Assembly: GCA_029268265.1 (NCBI GenBank) | Contig: JAJUGH010000004.1 | Coordinates: 1-35,664 of the forward strand | Source of the DNA: Alcaligenaceae bacterium | Lineage (GTDB): Bacteria; Pseudomonadota; Gammaproteobacteria; Burkholderiales; Burkholderiaceae_B | DNA length: 35,664 bases | Direction of reading: 5' to 3' | In this document: positions 21,938 through 32,686 of the stretch, piece by piece | How positions within the stretch are numbered: the first letter of the stretch is position 1 | Layout of the letters: every line of letters begins with the position of its first letter | Notes under the pieces: model-generated | Database searches by the model: none | What the model saw: only the letters and a program-made list of their open reading frames with translations | Told to the model about the DNA's origin: nothing | Program-made: the position numbers and the translations under genes

Positions 21938-22618
21938 TCAGCGGCGCCGACGTTGCGGGCCCGAGGGCGTCTTGACTGCCGTCTTCGAACCGCCGATACG
22001 GCTCTCCTTGCCCTGCAGCAGCCTTCCGATGTTCTGGCTGTGTCGTTGCAACAGCACGACGGCGATTACCACGATCGCGAAGGCAAAGGACGGGTAGAGG
22101 GGCCACGCCGCCTTGCCGCCCATAATGTAATAGAGGGGAGCCAGTATTGCGCTGATGACAGCGGCCAGCGAGGAATAGCGGCTGACATAGGCGACCAGCA
22201 GCCATGTTCCTGCGACTGCCAACGCCAGCCATGGCTGCAGGCCGATCAGTACGCCCAGTGCGGTTGCCACGCCCTTGCCGCCCTTGAACTTCAGGAAGAC
22301 TGAATACACGTGACCCAGAAAGGCGGCGACGGCGCAGGCGGCCACGACCCATACGGCCAGACCCAGATTCGCCGTAGCGTAGGCGGCCAGCGCGACGGCG
22401 ACCCAACCCTTTGCCGCATCGCCCAGCAGAGTCAACACAGCGGCCTTCTTGTTTCCGGTACGCAACACATTGGTCGCGCCGGGATTGCCCGAACCGAAGC
22501 TGCGTGGATCCTGCAGGCCCATCATTCGGCTGACCACCACCGCGAATGAGATGGACCCCAACAGGTATGACAGCAGGATGAGGCCGGCCGAAACGGCGGC
22601 GGACAGGGCGACGTCCAT
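21938..22618 (-). CDS. plsY: Glycerol-3-phosphate acyltransferase PlsY
   Basis: [70 protein letters not shown]. Confidence 0.96.
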   Translation of the reverse strand: MDVALSAAVSAGLILLSYLLGSISFAVVVSRMMGLQDPRSFGSGNPGATNVLRTGNKKAAVLTLLGDAAKGWVAVALAAYATANLGLAVWVVAACAVAAFLGHVYSVFLKFKGGKGVATALGVLIGLQPWLALAVAGTWLLVAYVSRYSSLAAVISAILAPLYYIMGGKAAWPLYPSFAFAIVVIAVVLLQRHSQNIGRLLQGKESRIGGSKTAVKTPSGPQRRRR

Positions 22619-22728
22619 GGTTTAAGCTCTCCGGTTCGTTGAGCCGCGATTCTAACGGGTAGTGCGGCCGATCGCCAAAATGAACGGGTACAATCGGCTA
22701 CGTTCAGTTGGGTTTTGCTGGAGATCAA

Positions 22729-23487
22729 ATGCGCATACTGGTGAGCAACGATGACGGCTACACTGCGCCGGGCATCGAAGCCTTATACAACGCCCTGGAA
22801 GGCCTGGGCGAGCTCACGGTGGTCGCTCCCGAGACCAACTGCAGCGGTGCATCGAATTCCCTGACGCTCGACCGTCCGCTATCAGTGCGTCAGGCGGCCA
22901 ACGGCTTCTATTACGTGAACGGCACGCCTTCAGACTGCGTGCACATCGCACTGACTGGTTTGCTCGACTTCCGGCCGGATCTCGTCGTGTCCGGAATCAA
23001 TCATGGCGCCAATATGGGCGATGACACCTTGTACTCCGGAACGGTCGCGGCGGCTACCGAAGGCTTTCTCTTCGGCATCCCCTCCATCGCCTTCTCCCTT
23101 ACCGAGAAGGGTTGGCATCATCTCGATACGGCGGCCCATGTCGCTCGGCAAGTGGTCGAGCGCCATGTTGCACAGCCGCTGGAACGCGCCATTCTTCTGA
23201 ACGTGAATATTCCGGCGGTGCCTCTGGAGTCGCTTGGCGGTGTCAGGGTCACTCGCCTGGGCAAGCGGCATCCCTCGGAACCGGTGGTTCGCAGCAGCAC
23301 GCCTTACGGAGAGCCGGTCTACTGGATCGGTCCGGCCGGCGGCGCGCTGGATTTCGCAGAAGACACCGACTTCGGGGCGGTCGAACGCTCCATGGCATCA
23401 ATCACGCCGTTAAGGCTTGATCTTACTCACTACGATCAGTTGCCGGGCATTGGTCAATGGGCCGAACCGATATGCGCAAGCCGTTGA
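22729..23487 (+). CDS. surE: 5'/3'-nucleotidase SurE
   Basis: [74 protein letters not shown]. Confidence 0.97.
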   Translation: MRILVSNDDGYTAPGIEALYNALEGLGELTVVAPETNCSGASNSLTLDRPLSVRQAANGFYYVNGTPSDCVHIALTGLLDFRPDLVVSGINHGANMGDDTLYSGTVAAATEGFLFGIPSIAFSLTEKGWHHLDTAAHVARQVVERHVAQPLERAILLNVNIPAVPLESLGGVRVTRLGKRHPSEPVVRSSTPYGEPVYWIGPAGGALDFAEDTDFGAVERSMASITPLRLDLTHYDQLPGIGQWAEPICASR

Positions 23488-24338
23488 ACCGTTCGCCGTT
23501 CGGAACCGGTACCGTCAACCGTTTCGGGCGCTCCAGCCTGGGCGGGGGCCCATCGCCGGCGAACAGCAACACGCGTATATTGGGTACTGGGCCCGCCCTG
23601 CAGGCGGCACGCGTGCCGGCAGCCACGTCATGGCAGCCGCGTGTAGCAGGCCGCCACGCAGCGTCTCTCGAGCGTCATCCTGATGGGGGGAACCTCGGCA
23701 TGAACTCAGACCGCTCACGCGAACACCTCGTGAACCGCCTGCGCGAGCAGGGCATCGAGAACGAGGCCGTGCTCGCCGCCATGCGGGCGGTACCACGGCA
23801 CCTGTTTGTCGATGAAGGACTGGCGAGCCGGGCTTATGATGATGCCGCTCTGCCCATCGGCCACGAGCAGACGATCTCGCAGCCGTGGGTCGTGGCCCGA
23901 ATGATTTCCATGGTGGCCGAAGGCCGAGAACTGAACAAGGTGCTCGAAGTGGGCGCAGGCTGCGGCTATCAGGCAGCCGTGCTCGCCCATGTGGCCCGTG
24001 AAGTTCATACCATCGAGCGCATCCATGGCCTGTATGAACTGGCCCGCGGCAATCTCGCAAAGATTCGCGTTCCGGGTCGCTTGCGGGTCGTCTTCGGTGA
24101 CGGTATGGTTGGGCTGCCGGGCAGTGCACCGTTTGATGCCATTCTGATCGCCGCTGCTGGACTTAAAATTCCCAGGACGCTGCTGGAACAGCTCGCCATC
24201 GGGGGGCGCCTGATCGCTCCGGAAGGCGGTGTTTCACAGCGACTCATATTGATCGAGCGTACTGGTGCGGCCAATTGGAAACGACAGGAGCTCGATGCGG
24301 TACGCTTCGTGCCCCTTCGGCCGGGCACGCAGTACTAG
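23472..24338 (+). CDS. pcm: Protein-L-isoaspartate O-methyltransferase
   Basis: [76 protein letters not shown]; start 23472 ([11 protein letters not shown]) overlaps the surE end; the shorter core start is at 23701. Confidence 0.93.
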   Translation: MRKPLNRSPFGTGTVNRFGRSSLGGGPSPANSNTRILGTGPALQAARVPAATSWQPRVAGRHAASLERHPDGGNLGMNSDRSREHLVNRLREQGIENEAVLAAMRAVPRHLFVDEGLASRAYDDAALPIGHEQTISQPWVVARMISMVAEGRELNKVLEVGAGCGYQAAVLAHVAREVHTIERIHGLYELARGNLAKIRVPGRLRVVFGDGMVGLPGSAPFDAILIAAAGLKIPRTLLEQLAIGGRLIAPEGGVSQRLILIERTGAANWKRQELDAVRFVPLRPGTQY

Positions 24339-24357
24339 AGAGACTTAGGAGATACAT

Positions 24358-25146
24358 ATGCATGGAGGGTACAGCACTGCCCATCCTTTCGTGGGGTCGC
24401 TGACGCGCCATACGCGGCACGCCCTGATTGCGCTGGGCGTTCTGTCCGTGCTGGCGGGTTGCGGCACCAAGGGGCCTCGCGCTCCGGTGACCGACATGTC
24501 GGCGTCGACGCAGCCTGCCCCCAGCGGCACCTACGTGGTGCGCGCAGGCGATACGCTCTATAAGATCGCCCAGCAACACAGTATGGATGTGGCGACGCTG
24601 GTGCGCCTGAACCGGCTGTCCGATCCATCACAGCTACGCGTCGGTCAGGTATTGCGCCTGGACGAAAGCACGCCCATGCCCTCACAGCCGCCTGTTGCGG
24701 CCACCACGCCACCTCCGGCCCCTCCCGTTACACCGGCCACGCCACCACCGCCCGCCACTGCAGCGCGCGCCGCCGACGCAAACCTGGTTAGTTGGGGATG
24801 GCCAGCATCGGGCAAGATTATCCAGGGCTTCAACAGCAACACCAAGGGCATCGACATCGAGGGCACGCCCGGCGATCCCGTGATCGCCGCCGCCGACGGC
24901 AAGGTGATGTACGCCGGTAACGGTGTGCGCGGCCTGGGCAACCTGGTGCTCCTGGGGCACTCGAACGGCTTCATCACCGCCTACGCCCACAATCAGGAGC
25001 TGCTGGTGAAGACGGGCCAGGAGGTCAAGAAGGGCTCGCGCATCGCGCTGCTGGGCCAGACTGACACCACCTCTCCACGGCTGCATTTCGAAATCCGTAG
25101 GCGCGGTACGCCGGTCAATCCGCTGTCCTATCTGCCTGCACGATGA
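24358..25146 (+). CDS. nlpD: NlpD-like lipoprotein: LysM plus LytM/M23 domain (probable amidase activator)
   Basis: Lipobox LSVLAGCG; LysM GTYVVRAGDTLYKIAQQHSMDVATLVRLNRLSDPSQLRVGQVLRL; Pro-rich linker; LytM GIDIEGTPGDPVIAAADGKVMYAGNGVRGLGNLVLLGHSNGFITAYAHN...SPRLHFEIRRRGTPVNPLSYLP. Confidence 0.93.
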   Translation: MHGGYSTAHPFVGSLTRHTRHALIALGVLSVLAGCGTKGPRAPVTDMSASTQPAPSGTYVVRAGDTLYKIAQQHSMDVATLVRLNRLSDPSQLRVGQVLRLDESTPMPSQPPVAATTPPPAPPVTPATPPPPATAARAADANLVSWGWPASGKIIQGFNSNTKGIDIEGTPGDPVIAAADGKVMYAGNGVRGLGNLVLLGHSNGFITAYAHNQELLVKTGQEVKKGSRIALLGQTDTTSPRLHFEIRRRGTPVNPLSYLPAR

Positions 25147-25916
25147 TTCCGTGCCTGGTCTTTGACCTGGAAACCATTCCGGATGCCGACGGCTTGCGCC
25201 GTCTGAATCCGGAGTGGGAGCCGCTGGCCGACACCGAAGTGATCGAGCTTGCCCTGGCGGCTCGGCGCGAGTCGCATGGCAATGATTTTCTGCCTTTGCA
25301 TCTGCATAAGGTCGCGGCAATCGGCTGTGTCTTTCGCGACGATTCCGGCTTTCGGGTGCGCTCCCTGGGTACCGAGGACGATCCTGAACCGGTGCTGCTC
25401 AACGGCTTCTTCAAGACGATAGAGCGCTATACCCCGCGCCTCATCAGCTGGAACGGTTCGGGATTCGATCTGCCCGTGTTGCACTATCGTTGCCTCATCC
25501 ATGGGGTACAGGCGTCGCGCTATTGGGATCTTGGCGATGACGACCGCGATTTCAAGTTCAACAACTACATCGCCCGCTACCATATGCGGCACGTCGACCT
25601 GATGGACGTGCTGGCGAAGTACAACGGGCGTGCCAATGCGCCGCTCGATGACCTGGCCAAGCTTTGCGGCTTCCCCGGCAAGATGGGGATGGATGGCAGT
25701 CAGGTATGGAGGGCTTGGTCGGAAGGCCGCCGGGCCGAGGTCCGTGCCTACTGTGAAACCGACGTGGTCAATACGTGGCTGGTGTATTGCCGCTTCCGTC
25801 TGATGCGTGGTGAACTCGACCAGCAGGCCTACGAGGCCGAAGTCGAGCTCGTGCGCAGTTCCTTGCAGAGCACCGAAGGTGCGCACTGGCGTGAATATCT
25901 GAGCGCCTGGGCCTGA
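25143..25916 (+). CDS. Predicted 3'-5' exonuclease, PolB-like (DNA_pol_B_exo2 family)
   Basis: LVFDLETIPD (ExoI DxE), LISWNGSGFDLPVLHYRCL (ExoII), AYCETDVVNTWLVYCRFRLMRGEL (ExoIII-like); ATGA overlap with the nlpD stop. Confidence 0.88.
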   Translation: MIPCLVFDLETIPDADGLRRLNPEWEPLADTEVIELALAARRESHGNDFLPLHLHKVAAIGCVFRDDSGFRVRSLGTEDDPEPVLLNGFFKTIERYTPRLISWNGSGFDLPVLHYRCLIHGVQASRYWDLGDDDRDFKFNNYIARYHMRHVDLMDVLAKYNGRANAPLDDLAKLCGFPGKMGMDGSQVWRAWSEGRRAEVRAYCETDVVNTWLVYCRFRLMRGELDQQAYEAEVELVRSSLQSTEGAHWREYLSAWA

Positions 25917-26021
25917 CGAAACCGTCTGAAAGAACCCTCTGCCCGCGCGAAACATGGCCGAAATTGCCTGCGCTGCACAATGCAGTTTCCAAGCTCATTC
26001 GCGTTGAAAAAAGGAACTGTA

Positions 26022-26660
26022 ATGAAAAAGACCACTTCTTCCCGCGGCTTCAAAATCGCCATGCTGGGCGCGGCGCTGGCCGTTTCATCGGCCGCCATGG
26101 CCGCGCAGGCAGCGACACCGGAGCGGTTCCAGGATCGCGCCGGCCATCATGTCTCTCACGAGCACGGGCATAAGGCTCATGCGCGCCACCATGGTCATAA
26201 GTACATGCATGGTGAACGCCTCTATCAACGCGCGGGCCTCGTGGTGCCGGGTTACGGCGTGGTCAGCCGCGATTTCGTCGACGGCATGGGCCTGAATGAT
26301 GATCAGCTCAAGTTGATCGAAGACGCCCGCAAGGCTGCGCGCGAGCTTCGGGAAGATCGCAAGGAGCGGTTCAAGGCAGAACGGGAAGGGCGTGTTGAGC
26401 GCTACAAGAGCGCATTGAACCCTGCCGAGGCCCTGAAACAGGCCGACGAGCGTCGCGAACAGGCGCAGGCAGAACGCCGCAAGGTCGATGAAAAATGGCT
26501 GGCGGTCTGGGACTCGCTCGATACGGCGCAACAGGAGCGCATCGGCGAGTTTCTCAAGAAGCGTGCAGAGAAATCGCAGGAGCGTGCCCAGAAGCTAGAA
26601 GAACGCGAGAAGGCCCGTGACGCGGCCCGAGCAAAATCCGACACCAAGTCAGCGGCGTAA
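26022..26660 (+). CDS. Exported His-rich Spy/CpxP-like periplasmic protein
   Basis: Signal peptide MKKTTSSRGFKIAMLGAALAVSSAAMAAQA; HHVSHEHGHKAHARHHGHKYMHG; two degenerate LTxxQ-like motifs (GLNDDQ, SLDTAQ) with charged helices. Confidence 0.72.
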   Translation: MKKTTSSRGFKIAMLGAALAVSSAAMAAQAATPERFQDRAGHHVSHEHGHKAHARHHGHKYMHGERLYQRAGLVVPGYGVVSRDFVDGMGLNDDQLKLIEDARKAARELREDRKERFKAEREGRVERYKSALNPAEALKQADERREQAQAERRKVDEKWLAVWDSLDTAQQERIGEFLKKRAEKSQERAQKLEEREKARDAARAKSDTKSAA

Positions 26661-26709
26661 TCTGAATCGGCAGCGGCTGCCACTACCGGCAGGCGCACGG
26701 CGCACGCAG

Positions 26710-26745
26710 GCCCCGGCACCCGGACATGAGTTCGGCGGCCGGGGC
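26710..26745 (+). terminator. Candidate rho-independent terminator after the Spy-like gene
   Basis: Perfect 8-bp inverted repeat GCCCCGGC...GCCGGGGC (20-nt loop) followed by TTCTTCATT. Confidence 0.55.
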
Positions 26746-26819
26746 TTCTTCATTGGGCTGCGCGCAAATACGGCGGAAGGTAAAATGTTCGGCTGCATTT
26801 CCTATCCCGCATTCCCATC

Positions 26820-28202
26820 ATGAATCTTGAAGTACTGGATATCGAGTCGCTTGACCTCGAGGCCCGAGGCGTGGCTCATCGCGAAGGCAAGGTCGTTTTC
26901 GTTGAGGGGGCCTTGCCCGGAGAGCGGGTCGGAGCGAGCATCGTGCGCCGCAAGCCCTCGTACGAGAAGGCGCGAACCGAACAGGTCATCCGAGCGTCTT
27001 CGCAACGTGTCGAGCCGGTATGCCCGCATTTCGGCGTATGTGGCGGCTGTGCCATGCAGCACCTGGATCCTGGGGCGCAGGTGGCGGTGAAGCAACGCGT
27101 GCTCGAAGACGCTTTCGGTCATATCGGCAAACTGAAGCCGGCCATCATCCTGCCGCCCATGCATGGCCCTGCCTATGGTTACCGCTATCGCGCCCGCCTG
27201 TCGGTGCGTCTGGTTCCCCGCAAGGGCGGGGTGCTGGTGGGGTTCCGTGAGCGTCACAGCAGCTATGTGGCCGATATGAAGGAATGCCACGTCATGCCGC
27301 GACATGTCTCCGATATGCTCGTGCCGTTACGGCGATTGGTAGAGTCCTTGTCTATACCCGGCCGCATCCCGCAAATCGAGGTCGCTGTCGGCGATCAAAC
27401 CACCGCGCTTGTGTTGCGGCATATGGAGCCGCTGACTTCGGCGGACATCGAGAACCTGCGCCGCTTCGGGAAGGAGTGGAACGTGTCCTGGTGGCTGCAG
27501 CCCAAGGGTCCGGATACCGTGCACTTGCTGGACGCTTCCGATGCCGGTTTGCTGGCGTACACCTTGCCCGAGTATGGCTTGCGCATGCAATACCGGCCGA
27601 CCGACTTCACTCAGGTGAATCCCCATATCAACCGAGCATTGGTGGGCCGCGCGCTGGCGCTGCTGGACGTGCAGCCGGAGCATCGGGTGGCCGATCTCTT
27701 TTGCGGCCTGGGCAACTTTACGCTGCCACTCGCGACGCTTGCGGCGGAAGTGGTGGGGATCGAAGGGAGCAGCACGCTGACGGCTCGCGGCATGGAGGGT
27801 GCGCGTGCCCATGGCCTCGAGTCCAAGGTCAGTTTCGCCACGCTCAATCTTTTTGAGGTCGACGTCGAGTGGCTGCGAGCACTGGGCCGCTTCGATCGCA
27901 TGTTGATCGATCCGCCGCGCGAAGGTGCGGAGGCCGTTGCGAGGGCGCTTTCGGCACTGGATGATGCCGAGCGGCCTGAGCGCATTGTGTATGTGTCCTG
28001 TAACCCCGGGACCCTGGCGCGCGATGCCGCGATCATGAAGCACAAGGGTGGCTATGTGCTCGAGGCGGCCGGTGTCGCGAACATGTTCCCGCACACCGGT
28101 CACGTGGAGTCTATTGCCGTATTCGGGCCCGGCAAGGCGTTACCGGAGCAGCAGGAGGACGACCTGCAAGAGGCGACCTCGCTAGAGGACGCCTCCGCCT
28201 GA
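26820..28202 (+). CDS. rlmD: 23S rRNA (uracil-1939-C5)-methyltransferase
   Basis: TRAM-like N-terminus, Fe-S cysteines [78 protein letters not shown]. Confidence 0.95.
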   Translation: MNLEVLDIESLDLEARGVAHREGKVVFVEGALPGERVGASIVRRKPSYEKARTEQVIRASSQRVEPVCPHFGVCGGCAMQHLDPGAQVAVKQRVLEDAFGHIGKLKPAIILPPMHGPAYGYRYRARLSVRLVPRKGGVLVGFRERHSSYVADMKECHVMPRHVSDMLVPLRRLVESLSIPGRIPQIEVAVGDQTTALVLRHMEPLTSADIENLRRFGKEWNVSWWLQPKGPDTVHLLDASDAGLLAYTLPEYGLRMQYRPTDFTQVNPHINRALVGRALALLDVQPEHRVADLFCGLGNFTLPLATLAAEVVGIEGSSTLTARGMEGARAHGLESKVSFATLNLFEVDVEWLRALGRFDRMLIDPPREGAEAVARALSALDDAERPERIVYVSCNPGTLARDAAIMKHKGGYVLEAAGVANMFPHTGHVESIAVFGPGKALPEQQEDDLQEATSLEDASA

Positions 28203-28215
28203 TTGCTGCCTCGGC

Positions 28216-29643
28216 CTAGTTGCTGCCGGACACGTCCGCCAGAATGCGTTGCGCCTCTTCCCGCACGCGCTCGGGCGCCGTACCGCCGATGTGCTTGCGG
28301 GCGGCCACGCTGCCTTCCAGCGTGAGAACCTGATGGATGTCGTCGCCGACCAGCGGATGGAATGCCTGTAGTTCCGCTACGCTGAGGTCGGCAAGGTCGC
28401 AGCCCCGCGTTTCGCATTCGCGTACGGCATGTGCCACCGTCTCGTGTGCGTCACGGAAGGGCAGACCCTTCTTCACCAGGTAGTCGGCCAGATCCGTTGC
28501 GGTGGCGAAACCTTGCAGCGCCGCGGCGCGCATGGCGTCGGGTTTGACGCGAATGCCGGGCACCATGTCCACGAAGATTGTCAGGGTGTCACGCACGGTA
28601 TCCGCCGCGTCGAACAGCCCTTCCTTGTCTTCCTGGTTGTCCTTGTTGTAGGCGAGCGGCTGGCCTTTCATGAGCGTGAGCAGGGCGATCAGGTGACCAT
28701 TGACTCGCCCGGTCTTGCCGCGTGCCAGTTCCGGGACATCCGGGTTCTTCTTCTGGGGCATGATCGAGCTGCCCGTGCAGAAGCGGTCCGCCAGATCGAT
28801 AAAGCCTACCCGCGGGCTCATCCAGAGCACCAGTTCTTCCGACAGGCGCGATACGTGCATCATGATGAGCGCGGCAGCCGCGCAAAACTCGATGGCGAAA
28901 TCGCGATCGGATACGGCGTCGAGCGAGTTGCGGCAGACGCCGTCGAAGCCAAGCGTACGTGCCACACGTTCACGATCAATGGGGAAGGAGGTTCCCGCCA
29001 GAGCGGCGGCGCCCAGCGGCAGGCGATTCACACGCTTGCGGCAGTCCGCGAGCCGTTCGGCGTCCCGCCCGAACATCTCTGCGTAGGCCAGCAGATGATG
29101 GCCGAAGGTTACCGGCTGTGCCACCTGCAGGTGCGTGAAACCCGGCATGATGGTCTCGGCGTGCTCAAGCGCCAGGCCCGCCAGGGCGGCGCGCAGCTGA
29201 CCGAGCAGGCTTACGCAGGTATCGATTTCGTTGCGCAGCCACAGGCGGATGTCGGTGGCAACCTGGTCGTTGCGTGAGCGACCCGTATGCAGCCGCTTGC
29301 CGGCATCACCGATGAGCTCCACGAGCCGCTTTTCGATGTTGAGATGGACGTCTTCCAGATCTAATGACCAGGTGAAGGCGTCGGACTGGATTTCTTCCAG
29401 GATCTGCGCCATGCCGCGCTCGATCGCGGCGCGATCGTCGGCGCTGATCACACCGACCGATGCCAGCATCTCGGCGTGCGCGAGCGAGCCTTCAATATCG
29501 AAGCGCGCCATGCGCTTGTCAAAATTGACCGAAGCCGTATAGCGTTTGACGAGCTCGGAGACGGGTTCAGAAAAGCGGGCCGACCATGCTTGCGCCTTGT
29601 TGGCGAACTGGTCTTGCGTAGAGGGTGGGTTTTGGTTCGACAT
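28216..29643 (-). CDS. argH: Argininosuccinate lyase
   Basis: [39 protein letters not shown], fumarase/ASL signature [12 protein letters not shown]. Confidence 0.97.
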   Translation of the reverse strand: MSNQNPPSTQDQFANKAQAWSARFSEPVSELVKRYTASVNFDKRMARFDIEGSLAHAEMLASVGVISADDRAAIERGMAQILEEIQSDAFTWSLDLEDVHLNIEKRLVELIGDAGKRLHTGRSRNDQVATDIRLWLRNEIDTCVSLLGQLRAALAGLALEHAETIMPGFTHLQVAQPVTFGHHLLAYAEMFGRDAERLADCRKRVNRLPLGAAALAGTSFPIDRERVARTLGFDGVCRNSLDAVSDRDFAIEFCAAAALIMMHVSRLSEELVLWMSPRVGFIDLADRFCTGSSIMPQKKNPDVPELARGKTGRVNGHLIALLTLMKGQPLAYNKDNQEDKEGLFDAADTVRDTLTIFVDMVPGIRVKPDAMRAAALQGFATATDLADYLVKKGLPFRDAHETVAHAVRECETRGCDLADLSVAELQAFHPLVGDDIHQVLTLEGSVAARKHIGGTAPERVREEAQRILADVSGSN

Positions 29644-29709
29644 AGTGAACGGAATTATAAGGGACGCACTACGGTATATTTAGCGGGTTTGACATCCACC
29701 CACCCTGAC

Positions 29710-30963
29710 ATGCAGCACGAGGCACCTTCTTCCGCGTTATTCGGCCATCAGATCTTCAATGACCTGATTCGCGACGCCGAATTCGCCGGTATCGCGCTTC
29801 TCGCGGGGCTCGGGCTGCTCGTCCTGATCGGCCTGGCTGCGCTGATTTCACGCGTGCTGTCGGGCGTGTCGCGCCGCGCCTTTCAGCTTGCCGGCCGCCC
29901 CGAGTGGGCGGATGGGCTTGCACGGCACCACGTATTTCGCAACATCGGTTTCGCGCTGCCACTGCTGGCCATCTTGAGCAATCTGCCCATGTTGGCCATC
30001 GAGCCGAAGTTGGCCAACCTGCTGACGCGCCTTTTTACGTCGGCGGGCGTGGTCTTCATTTTTTTGGCGCTCATCGGCGTGTTGCGCACGTGGGAAGACG
30101 TGTATTCCTCCGGACCCCGTGCGCGTACCCGATCGATCAAGGGTTACGTCGAACTCGCGCGCATTCTTCTGTGGGCGGTATGTACCATTCTGGTTGTGTC
30201 CGTCATGATGGACCGCTCGCCGCTGCTGATGCTGTCCGGCCTGGGCGCCTTGTCGGCCGTGTTGCTGCTGGTGTTCAAGGACACACTGCTGTCGCTTGTC
30301 GCCAGTACGCAAATGAGCAATTACGACATGCTGAGGCTGGGCGACTGGATAGAAATGCCGCAAGCGGGCGCGGACGGCTTCGTCATCGACATGGCGCTGC
30401 ACACCGTGAAAGTGCAAAACTGGGACAAGACGGTCACCACCATCCCCACCTACAAGCTGTTCTCCGAGAGCTTTCGCAATTGGCGCCACATGTTCGAGTC
30501 CGGGGGGCGCCGCATCAAGCGCAATCTGCGCATCGACGCCAGTACGGTCCGCTTCCTGACCGACGCCGAAATCCATGAGCTACGGCGCTATGCGTTGATA
30601 CGTGATTATTTGGATGGCAAGCAGGTTGAGCTGGAAGAAGCCAATCGCGGCCTTGGCGAGCTCACCGAGGTGCCGGTGAACCGTCGGCGGCTCACGAACA
30701 TCGGCACATTCAGAGCCTATGCCAAAGCGTACATAGAAAGGCATCCCGAAATCCGCGACGACATGCTCATGATCGTCCGGATGATGGAGCCGCAGTCCGA
30801 AGGCATTCCCATAGAAGTGTATTGTTTCACCAACAATACCGCCTGGGTGGAGTATGAGCGCATCCAGGGAGACATATTCGATCATCTGCTTGCCGTGCTG
30901 CCGGAGTTCTTCCTCAGGCTGTACCAGGCGCCGTCGGGCAGTGATCTTTCCCGCTTACGGTAA
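29710..30963 (+). CDS. MscS-superfamily mechanosensitive channel (YbdG/MscM-like)
   Basis: Five or so N-terminal TM segments, LGALSAVLLLVFKDTLLSLVASTQMSNYDMLRLGDWIEMPQAGADGFVIDMALHTVKVQNWDKTVTTIPTYKL. Confidence 0.9.
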   Translation: MQHEAPSSALFGHQIFNDLIRDAEFAGIALLAGLGLLVLIGLAALISRVLSGVSRRAFQLAGRPEWADGLARHHVFRNIGFALPLLAILSNLPMLAIEPKLANLLTRLFTSAGVVFIFLALIGVLRTWEDVYSSGPRARTRSIKGYVELARILLWAVCTILVVSVMMDRSPLLMLSGLGALSAVLLLVFKDTLLSLVASTQMSNYDMLRLGDWIEMPQAGADGFVIDMALHTVKVQNWDKTVTTIPTYKLFSESFRNWRHMFESGGRRIKRNLRIDASTVRFLTDAEIHELRRYALIRDYLDGKQVELEEANRGLGELTEVPVNRRRLTNIGTFRAYAKAYIERHPEIRDDMLMIVRMMEPQSEGIPIEVYCFTNNTAWVEYERIQGDIFDHLLAVLPEFFLRLYQAPSGSDLSRLR

Positions 30964-30968
30964 ATTGA

Positions 30969-31322
<354 letters not shown>

Positions 31323-31338
31323 CGCTCCGACAACCGGG

Positions 31339-31908
31339 TCAGGGGCGGCGCTGGCCCGTCAAGCTCCAGAATTCCGGCAGAAAAGCCTCGGCCACCAGCA
31401 GAGGCTGCCCCTCGCGCCAGAATACCGAGCAGCGGGCAAACACCTTGGTAGGCGCCGGACACCGCGCCCCCAGGTGCGCCTGCATGGCCCGGTAAAAGGG
31501 ATGCTGCCGGCGCAGGCGGCACACAAAAAAGCGTGAGCGAGTGATTTCGGGATTGTGGTAGAGCATGTCGGCGAGCGGCCGGGTACGCAGGCGCCGCATG
31601 CCCTGCCAAAGAGAGTGAGAGGCGACCAGCGGTGTAAAGCTGCGCGCGAACACGCAGTCTGTTCCATCAATTGCCATGCATACCTCGCGCAGCCAGATGG
31701 GGCTGCGCGGCTCGCGCGCCAGCATCCAGGCTTCATGCGTATACAGGCCCTGCGCTTGCTCGCGTACCACTCGCAACTTGACTTCGCCCAGCTGCCGCAG
31801 CCCCGCCGTCAGGGCGCCGGGGCGGAACAACCAGTATTTCTGGGAACGGGAAAGTGAAGGCGGCGCTACAGAATGCCAGCCGCTATGCTTGCCGGGTGTA
31901 AGTTGCAT
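31339..31908 (-). CDS. ubiC: Chorismate--pyruvate lyase
   Basis: [72 protein letters not shown]; alternative start at 31932. Confidence 0.87.
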   Translation of the reverse strand: MQLTPGKHSGWHSVAPPSLSRSQKYWLFRPGALTAGLRQLGEVKLRVVREQAQGLYTHEAWMLAREPRSPIWLREVCMAIDGTDCVFARSFTPLVASHSLWQGMRRLRTRPLADMLYHNPEITRSRFFVCRLRRQHPFYRAMQAHLGARCPAPTKVFARCSVFWREGQPLLVAEAFLPEFWSLTGQRRP

Positions 31909-31944
31909 GGGGTGTATTATCGCCAAAGACATACAATGCTGCCC

Positions 31945-32679
31945 ATGGAAAAAATACGAATTTCAAAGCTCATGGCCCAACAGGGCCTGTGCTCGCGCCG
32001 GGAAGCCGACGCCTATATAGAGCGCGGCTGGGTCCGTGTAGACGGCGTGGTGGTGTCAGAACTCGGCAGCAAGGCGTGGCCGAACCAGAAGATCACGCTG
32101 GATCGCCAGGCACGTCAGCGGCAAACCGCCCGCGTCACCATCATCCTGAACAAGCCGGTGGGTTATGTGTCTCATCAGGCAGACCACGGTTACCGCCTGG
32201 CCGCATCGCTGATTACGCCGGAGAATCTCTATCGGCCGCAGAAGCAGCCGCATCCCTTCGACCCGAACCACCTTCGCGGCCTGGCGCCCGCCGGCCGGCT
32301 GGATATCGACTCGCAAGGCCTGCTGGTGCTGACGCAAGACGGCCGCATCGCACGCCAGCTCATCGCCGACGACAGCGAGATCGAGAAGGAATACCTGGTG
32401 CGCGTGGAAGGCCGCATTGCCGCCAACGGGCTATCGAAGCTGCGCTACGGGCTTTCTCTTGATGGCGCCCCGCTATTGCCGGCGGAGGTGGATTGGCAGA
32501 ACGACGACCAGCTTCGATTCATTCTGCGTGAGGGCAAGAAGCGTCAGATCCGCCGCATGTGCGAGCAGGTGGGCCTGAAGGTCGTCGGGCTCAAGCGGGT
32601 CCGCATGGGTCGCATCGTGTTGGGCGATCTGCCGCAAGGAAAGTGGCGCTACCTGCGCGAAGGCGAGCGCTTCCTGTAG
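31945..32679 (+). CDS. rluF: 23S rRNA pseudouridine synthase RluF-like (S4 domain, RsuA family)
   Basis: S4 [79 protein letters not shown]. Confidence 0.92.
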   Translation: MEKIRISKLMAQQGLCSRREADAYIERGWVRVDGVVVSELGSKAWPNQKITLDRQARQRQTARVTIILNKPVGYVSHQADHGYRLAASLITPENLYRPQKQPHPFDPNHLRGLAPAGRLDIDSQGLLVLTQDGRIARQLIADDSEIEKEYLVRVEGRIAANGLSKLRYGLSLDGAPLLPAEVDWQNDDQLRFILREGKKRQIRRMCEQVGLKVVGLKRVRMGRIVLGDLPQGKWRYLREGERFL

Positions 32680-32686
32680 GGACCGT

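Noticed and set aside
28429-29277. 282-aa plus-strand ORF antisense to argH
   Set aside because: Shadow ORF of a highly conserved enzyme gene.
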